This document shows positions 60,649 to 64,000 of a stretch of 64,000 bases of DNA, piece after piece (the stretch's first letter is position 1; each line of letters begins with the position of its first letter). A program made the position numbers and the translations under genes. The notes under the pieces are model-generated. The model was not told where the DNA came from. It saw nothing but the letters and a program-made list of their open reading frames with translations, and did not search any database. The stretch comes from an uncultured Clostridia bacterium (GTDB lineage: Bacteria > Bacillota > Clostridia > Christensenellales > Aristaeellaceae). The DNA lies in contig CALCUD010000125.1 of the NCBI GenBank assembly GCA_937906775.1, positions 1 to 64,000 on the forward strand, written 5' to 3'.

Positions 60649-61461
60649 ATGACGGATAAAATCGTGATCCGGATCGAGGATCTGGTCAAGGAATTCCCCA
60701 TGAAAAGCAAGGGATTCCGCGGCGGAAAGAAAACCTGGTTCCGCGCGCTGGACCATATCACAGCCAATTTCCCGGAAGGAAAGCGGATCGGGCTGATCGG
60801 CATGAACGGCTCCGGGAAAAGCACGCTGAGCAACATTATCGCCGGGATCTCCCAGCCGACTTCCGGCCGGGTGACGGTCAACGGCTCCGTCGGCATCCTG
60901 AATACCAAGATCGGTATGAACGCGCATCTGACGGGGCGGGAGGCCATTCACTACAAATGCCTGCTGCTGGGCTTTACCGACCGGGAGATCGCCGCGATGG
61001 AAGATGACATCATCGAATTTGCCGACATCGACCAGTTCATCGATCAGCCTGTACGGACCTATTCCAGCGGCATGAGGGCCCGCCTCGGCTTCGCCATCTC
61101 CTCCCAGGTAAAGACGGATATTCTGGTGGTCGACGAGGCGCTGGCGGTCGGGGACGACGGTTTCGCCTCCAAATGCAGGGATTGGATGCAGAGCTACTGC
61201 GAGGCGGGAAACACGGTTCTGTTCGTCAGCCACAGCCTGTCCACTATGCGGAGCTTCTGTGACGAGATCCTGTGGCTCCACAAGGGAAAACAGATCGGAT
61301 ACGGACCGGCCGGCATGATGCTGGACGCTTATTCAAGCTATTCCAAGGCCCGCAAAAACATGACCAAAGCGGAAAAGAAGATGATTCCGACGCTGGAACA
61401 GTGGATACAGCCTTCCGCCGACCGGAATCCGGCCGGATCCCCTGCGGAAGTGAAACCATGA
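60649..61461 (+). CDS. Polysaccharide/teichoic acid ABC exporter ATPase (TagH/Wzt type)
   Basis: 270 residues. Walker A GMNGSGKST (~55), signature TYSSGMRARLGFAI, Walker B DILVVDEALAVGD and H-loop FVSHSLSTM. The YSSGM signature is typical of Wzt/TagH/RfbE exporters. The C-terminal carbohydrate-binding domain of long Wzt proteins and the SH3 domain of Bacillus TagH are absent. No C39 peptidase domain, so it is not a candidate for exporting the GG-leader proteins downstream. Confidence 0.93.
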   Translation: MTDKIVIRIEDLVKEFPMKSKGFRGGKKTWFRALDHITANFPEGKRIGLIGMNGSGKSTLSNIIAGISQPTSGRVTVNGSVGILNTKIGMNAHLTGREAIHYKCLLLGFTDREIAAMEDDIIEFADIDQFIDQPVRTYSSGMRARLGFAISSQVKTDILVVDEALAVGDDGFASKCRDWMQSYCEAGNTVLFVSHSLSTMRSFCDEILWLHKGKQIGYGPAGMMLDAYSSYSKARKNMTKAEKKMIPTLEQWIQPSADRNPAGSPAEVKP

Positions 61462-61486
61462 CCGGACGTAATGACACGGAGGAAGC

Positions 61487-62293
61487 ATGGCAACAGTCAG
61501 CGTAGTCATTCCGACCCTGAACCGCCGGGAACTGCTCCGGCGGGCGGTCGGCAGCGCGCTCGCGCAGACCGGCGTTGAGGTCGAGATCCTGATCGCCGAT
61601 GACGGCTCCACGGACGGGACGAGGGAAGAATGGACCGCCTCCGGGGACGGAAGGATCCGGCTTCTTCCGCTGGAACACGGAGGCGCCTGCCGGGCCCGCA
61701 ACCGCGGCGTCGCGGCGGCGACAGGCGAATATATCGCGTTTCTCGACAGCGATGACACCTGGGTGCCGGACAAACTGGCAAAGCAGATCCGGTTTCTGGA
61801 GGACACGGGCGCGGACGCCGTTTTCAGCGCGTTCCGCCATTGGGACAACGGAGTCTGCACCGTTCGCCCCGGGGAGGAGATCCTGCCCGGAAGGATCCGG
61901 AAGGAGCAGCTGCTCCTGTATAATTTCGTCAGCACGCAGACCGTGCTGGGGCGGAGTGAATGCCTGCGTGAAGTTCCCTTCGATGAAAGGTTTCCGCGCA
62001 TGCAGGACTGGGAGTTTGCCCTGCGCCTGACGGAGCGGTTCCATGTCGAATACAGCCATGAGCCTCTCGCGGACGTTTATCTCCAGGGGGACAGCCTTTC
62101 CCGGAATCCCGGCGCCGCGCTTGAGGCGGTGCGGATGATCGCCGAGGAATTCCGGGATGATTACGCGGGATCCTTCGCCGCCACCCGCAAGATGGCCGGA
62201 GCCATGAACCTTTACGCCCGGCAGTCGGGTCAGCGCGCCTGGGGAGACATGGCGAAGCTGACCGCGCGGTTTTTGCTTCACAAACGGAAATGA
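61487..62293 (+). CDS. Glycosyltransferase family 2
   Basis: 268 residues; GGAGG upstream of ATG 61487. GT-A fold with VSVVIPTLNRRELL, LIADDGSTDGT, CRARNRGVAAATGEYIAFLD and the DSDD metal site (~85), then FPRMQDWEFALRL acceptor region. Last gene of the TagF/TagG/TagH operon; its stop codon touches the terminator stem. Substrate unknown. Confidence 0.92.
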   Translation: MATVSVVIPTLNRRELLRRAVGSALAQTGVEVEILIADDGSTDGTREEWTASGDGRIRLLPLEHGGACRARNRGVAAATGEYIAFLDSDDTWVPDKLAKQIRFLEDTGADAVFSAFRHWDNGVCTVRPGEEILPGRIRKEQLLLYNFVSTQTVLGRSECLREVPFDERFPRMQDWEFALRLTERFHVEYSHEPLADVYLQGDSLSRNPGAALEAVRMIAEEFRDDYAGSFAATRKMAGAMNLYARQSGQRAWGDMAKLTARFLLHKRK

Positions 62294-62324
62294 ACCGGAT
62301 GGATACGCGTCCATCCGGTTTTTT
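62293..62324 (+). terminator. Terminator closing the second glycopolymer operon
   Basis: An 11-bp stem AACCGGATGGA / TCCATCCGGTT with a 6-base loop, followed by TTTT. It starts at the last base of the stop codon. Confidence 0.9.
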
Positions 62325-62369
62325 ACCGGCTAAATGTTACAAAATATATACAAATCAGTGAAAAAAGTG

Positions 62370-62398
62370 TTGCATCTGTAGCCCCTTTGCGGTATGAT
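62370..62398 (+). promoter_or_regulatory. Promoter of the GG-leader SH3b gene
   Basis: TTGCAT at 62370-62375, 17-bp spacer, TATGAT at 62393-62398, 45 bases before the GTG start. Confidence 0.72.
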
Positions 62399-62442
62399 TC
62401 GTATGACAATACGGAAACGGAAATGGAAGGGAGGAATTCACT

Positions 62443-62715
62443 GTGACAGATCAGAAAATTGTTGAACTGAACGATACGGAGATGGACGAAGTCATCGGCG
62501 GAGCAACGGTCAAGTCCTCCGGCGGAAAGATCAAGATCACCAGCACCAACGGCGTGAACATCCGCAAGGAGCCCGGCGGGGAGATCATCGGCTGCGCCAA
62601 GTGGGGAAAAACCTACGATGTTCTGGGCAAGAGCGGCCATTATGTCAAGATCAGGTTCGGCACCAAGAGCGGTTATGTCTACAACGGCGGCGCCGGATAC
62701 TTCATCTTCCTCTGA
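62443..62715 (+). CDS. Double-glycine leader protein with a bacterial SH3 core
   Basis: 90 residues; GTG start 8 bases after AAGGGAGG. The N-terminus KIVELNDTEMDEVIGG is a bacteriocin-type double-glycine leader of 20 residues (hydrophobic/acidic spacing ELxDxEMDEVIGG). The core after Gly20 is an SH3b (SH3_3) domain: INITSTNGVNIR-like start seen as KITSTNGVNIRKEPGGEIIG, then WGKTYDVLG and HYVKIRFGTKSGYVY. SH3b domains bind peptidoglycan or cell-wall glycans. It is thus predicted to be exported and trimmed by a C39-peptidase ABC transporter and then to bind cell wall, unlike ordinary Sec-exported SH3b proteins. No transporter of that type is in the window. Confidence 0.88.
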   Translation: MTDQKIVELNDTEMDEVIGGATVKSSGGKIKITSTNGVNIRKEPGGEIIGCAKWGKTYDVLGKSGHYVKIRFGTKSGYVYNGGAGYFIFL

Positions 62716-62724
62716 TCAGGATCC

Positions 62725-62746
62725 GATCCTGTTCCGGAACAGGATC
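62725..62746. promoter_or_regulatory. Perfect 22-bp palindrome between the two GG-leader genes
   Basis: GATCCTGTTCC followed directly by its reverse complement GGAACAGGATC. It starts 10 bases after the first stop codon and has no T-run. It may be a processing/stability hairpin, a weak terminator or an operator for the second gene. Confidence 0.5.
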
Positions 62747-62812
62747 CCTGTGAGAACAATACGGTTTATATTATCTGGCACGAAGATTGCCGAATGAAGG
62801 GAGAAGATTATT

Positions 62813-63085
62813 ATGGATGAGAAAATGGTTAATCTGCAGGACGAAGAACTGAACGACGTGGTCGGCGGAGCAGGCGGATGCTGGGTGGACAACGTGAACG
62901 GCAAGCCGGGTTTCAAGGCGGACAAGGGATATCAGTGGTACCATGTGACCGCGACCGACACCCTGAGCGGCATTGCCGGCAAGTTCGGCGTCACCGTCAA
63001 GGAAATCCAGAAAAAGAACGATAATATTCTGCACGGATCCACCGTGATCGGCCCTCATTTCTGGCTGCAAATCCCGATAAAGTAA
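62813..63085 (+). CDS. Double-glycine leader protein with a LysM core
   Basis: 90 residues; AAGGGAG 9 bases before ATG 62813. The leader KMVNLQDEELNDVVGG (19 residues) clearly matches that of the preceding gene (KxVxLxDxEhxDVhGG pattern), while the core is unrelated: after GAGGCW comes a LysM domain with YHVTATDTLSGIAGKFGVTV then KEIQKKNDNI and FWLQIPIK at the end. LysM binds N-acetylglucosamine-containing polymers such as peptidoglycan. The shared leader on two different wall-binding cores suggests a common dedicated exporter. A promoter of its own is unclear; a weak TATATT lies at 62767. Confidence 0.88.
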   Translation: MDEKMVNLQDEELNDVVGGAGGCWVDNVNGKPGFKADKGYQWYHVTATDTLSGIAGKFGVTVKEIQKKNDNILHGSTVIGPHFWLQIPIK

Positions 63086-63105
63086 TCCGATAACGTACAA
63101 TAAGG

Positions 63106-63135
63106 CCGGTTCCCGCCGCGGGATCCGGTTTTTTT
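63106..63135 (+). terminator. Terminator after the LysM gene
   Basis: CCGGTTCCCG / CGGGATCCGG stem (one T-T mismatch) with a CCG loop, followed by seven T. Confidence 0.85.
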
Positions 63136-63179
63136 GTATACGCGAAACCGGGAGCGGGACGGCCGGAAGCCGGAAAAGA

Positions 63180-63208
63180 TTGAATTGGGCGGACGGATTT
63201 GCTATACT
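63180..63208 (+). promoter_or_regulatory. Promoter of the DUF1796-like gene
   Basis: TTGAAT at 63180-63185, 17-bp spacer, TATACT at 63203-63208, 47 bases before the start codon. Confidence 0.72.
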
Positions 63209-63254
63209 GACATCATACCGGCCGGAAAACGGTCGCGGGGGAGAGGGGTTTGCA

Positions 63255-64000
63255 ATGTCCGTTAAGGTGATGGAATACAAGGAATGCAAATATATCGTCA
63301 GCCTGGGATACAACTGCGAGGTGTCCTTCCGGATCACCGACTTCCTCGGCCGGCAGTGCGACAGCTTTCCGCTGTCCTGGGCTGCAATCCAGGATCAGGA
63401 CAAGCTGCCGGAAATTCTGGAAACCATCGTTTCCGGCGAGATGATCAGCGGACCCTACAATGCCAATGAAAACGGGATGCTCCGCTTTACCGATCACGGC
63501 TACATGCTGCACACCAAGGCCAAAGATAAAAACGCGCTGCTGCTGCCGGACGGGACGACCAATTACGACGCCGCAGAGAAGGAAATCCCGGAGATGAAGG
63601 GCCGCTTCGGTCACATGCAGGAAAAATTCCGCGAAATGCTGACTGCCGACGATCGGAAACTGTTCGTCCTGAAGCTCAAGGCCGGGGAACCGGAGGAGAT
63701 CTGCAGGCTGGTCGGGGACGTATGGGAATTTTTCAACACGCATACGACCAATTTCTTCCTGCTGGCGGTCACCTCCCGGAAAAACTGGCACGAGGAATAC
63801 GCGACCTTCGGCCGGGGGAAATCACTGGCGATCGATATGATCACCGGTTACGCGGACAAGAGCCTGCCGCTGGTAGGCGGCGAGCATCAGGAATGGCGTG
63901 CGCTGCTGAGCTACTACGCCAGCCCGCTGGGAGGAGATCATCTGTGCCGGGACGGCCGGCTGAACTGCGCCGGGGCTTTCCTGGCCAACGGGGCGAGCGC
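63255..64000 (+). CDS. DUF1796-like putative papain-fold protein, 3' end outside the window (partial)
   Basis: At least 248 residues, open to the end of the window; GGGGAGAGGGG lies ~8 bases before ATG 63255. The N-terminus YIVSLGYNCEVSFRI followed by CDSFPLSWA is the signature of DUF1796 (putative papain-like cysteine peptidase), with Cys at ~21 the candidate nucleophile. An FGHMQEKFREML helix and a FVLKLKAGEPEEI strand region follow. No signal peptide, so it is cytoplasmic. Such proteins occur in capsule and cell-surface glycan loci, with unknown function. Standing next to two GG-leader genes it might process peptides, but this is speculation. Confidence 0.75.
   Translation, partial: MSVKVMEYKECKYIVSLGYNCEVSFRITDFLGRQCDSFPLSWAAIQDQDKLPEILETIVSGEMISGPYNANENGMLRFTDHGYMLHTKAKDKNALLLPDGTTNYDAAEKEIPEMKGRFGHMQEKFREMLTADDRKLFVLKLKAGEPEEICRLVGDVWEFFNTHTTNFFLLAVTSRKNWHEEYATFGRGKSLAIDMITGYADKSLPLVGGEHQEWRALLSYYASPLGGDHLCRDGRLNCAGAFLANGAS

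Noticed and set aside
59830..61461. ABC exporter considered as the secretion system for the GG-leader proteins
   Set aside because: It is a TagG/TagH-type two-protein exporter without a C39 peptidase domain, and a terminator separates it from the leader genes.
1..64000. rRNA, tRNA, CRISPR array, origin of replication
   Set aside because: No such element was recognised on reading; gaps between genes are short and accounted for by promoters, terminators or leaders.

Overview
The window looks like a chromosomal segment of a Gram-positive anaerobe of the Clostridia (Bacillota), probably from a gut or rumen habitat. The evidence is strong AGGAGG-type ribosome binding sites with occasional TTG/GTG starts, -35/-10 promoters with 17-bp spacers, secreted Big_2/BspA-like surface proteins, a TagGH-like teichoic-acid-type exporter, double-glycine leader proteins, and no sign of LPS core or outer-membrane export genes. 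This placement is inference; no rRNA or other taxonomic marker is present. Every gene I support is on the + strand. The window is essentially one large cell-surface glycan locus flanked by surface proteins.

Layout. (1) 1-8286: a giant duplicated surface protein, entering from the left with a metallophosphatase-like N-terminal scrap, and a smaller LRR/Big_2 protein. (2) 8389-16014, GC-rich: a promoter and a long leader, two Wzz-like chain-length proteins, a membrane 4,6-dehydratase (PglF/CapD type), a dehydratase-less CapD/WcaJ-like membrane protein and a PLP aminotransferase (PglE type). (3) about 15940-40670, a markedly AT-rich cassette: PglC-type initiating phosphoglycosyl transferase, PglD-type N-acyltransferase, acyl carrier protein, adenylation enzyme, small membrane protein plus SSS symporter, LysA-fold decarboxylase, ATP-grasp ligase, GT4, LicD, IspD/TarI-type cytidylyltransferase, SDR, sialyltransferase-like protein, Wzy, Wzx, CMP-nonulosonate synthetase fused to a PseG-like hydrolase, NeuB-family synthase, SpsF, GT87, then a sugar ABC importer with a sialidase-like propeller enzyme, ending in a truncated acyltransferase gene. 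(4) 40736-48329, GC-rich: a MerR-methyltransferase fusion, an HTH-UDP-glucose dehydrogenase fusion, a galacturonokinase-like kinase, a nucleotidyltransferase, a UDP-glucuronate 4-epimerase, and RmlC and RmlB. (5) 48434-53327: an O-antigen ligase/polymerase-like protein and a nine-repeat Big_2 protein. (6) 53432-62293: GT2, MBOAT plus SGNH O-acylation pair, a TagF-like polymer synthase, TagGH-like exporter, GT2. (7) 62443-64000: two small proteins with bacteriocin-type GG leaders but cell-wall-binding cores (SH3b, LysM), then a DUF1796 papain-like protein running off the right edge.

How it fits together. The dehydratase, aminotransferase and acetyltransferase should make a UDP-2,4-diamino-2,4,6-trideoxy sugar (bacillosamine type). 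That sugar can be loaded on the lipid by the PglC-like enzyme and can also feed the PseG-like/NeuB/CMP-synthetase branch to a legionaminic- or pseudaminic-type nonulosonic acid, transferred by the sialyltransferase-like protein. Wzx/Wzy/Wzz would flip and polymerise the repeat unit. The carrier protein, ATP-grasp and LysA-fold decarboxylase resemble the BtrI/BtrJ/BtrK logic of butirosin biosynthesis and suggest a carrier-bound aminoacyl group for decorating an amino sugar. A second, ABC-exported, polyol-phosphate-type polymer is suggested by the TagF/TagG/TagH set.

The most unusual items are the GG-leader SH3b/LysM pair, the carrier-protein aminoacylation cassette, the HTH-Ugd fusion with an upstream palindrome, and a MerR-style 19-bp operator inside the rmlC promoter.
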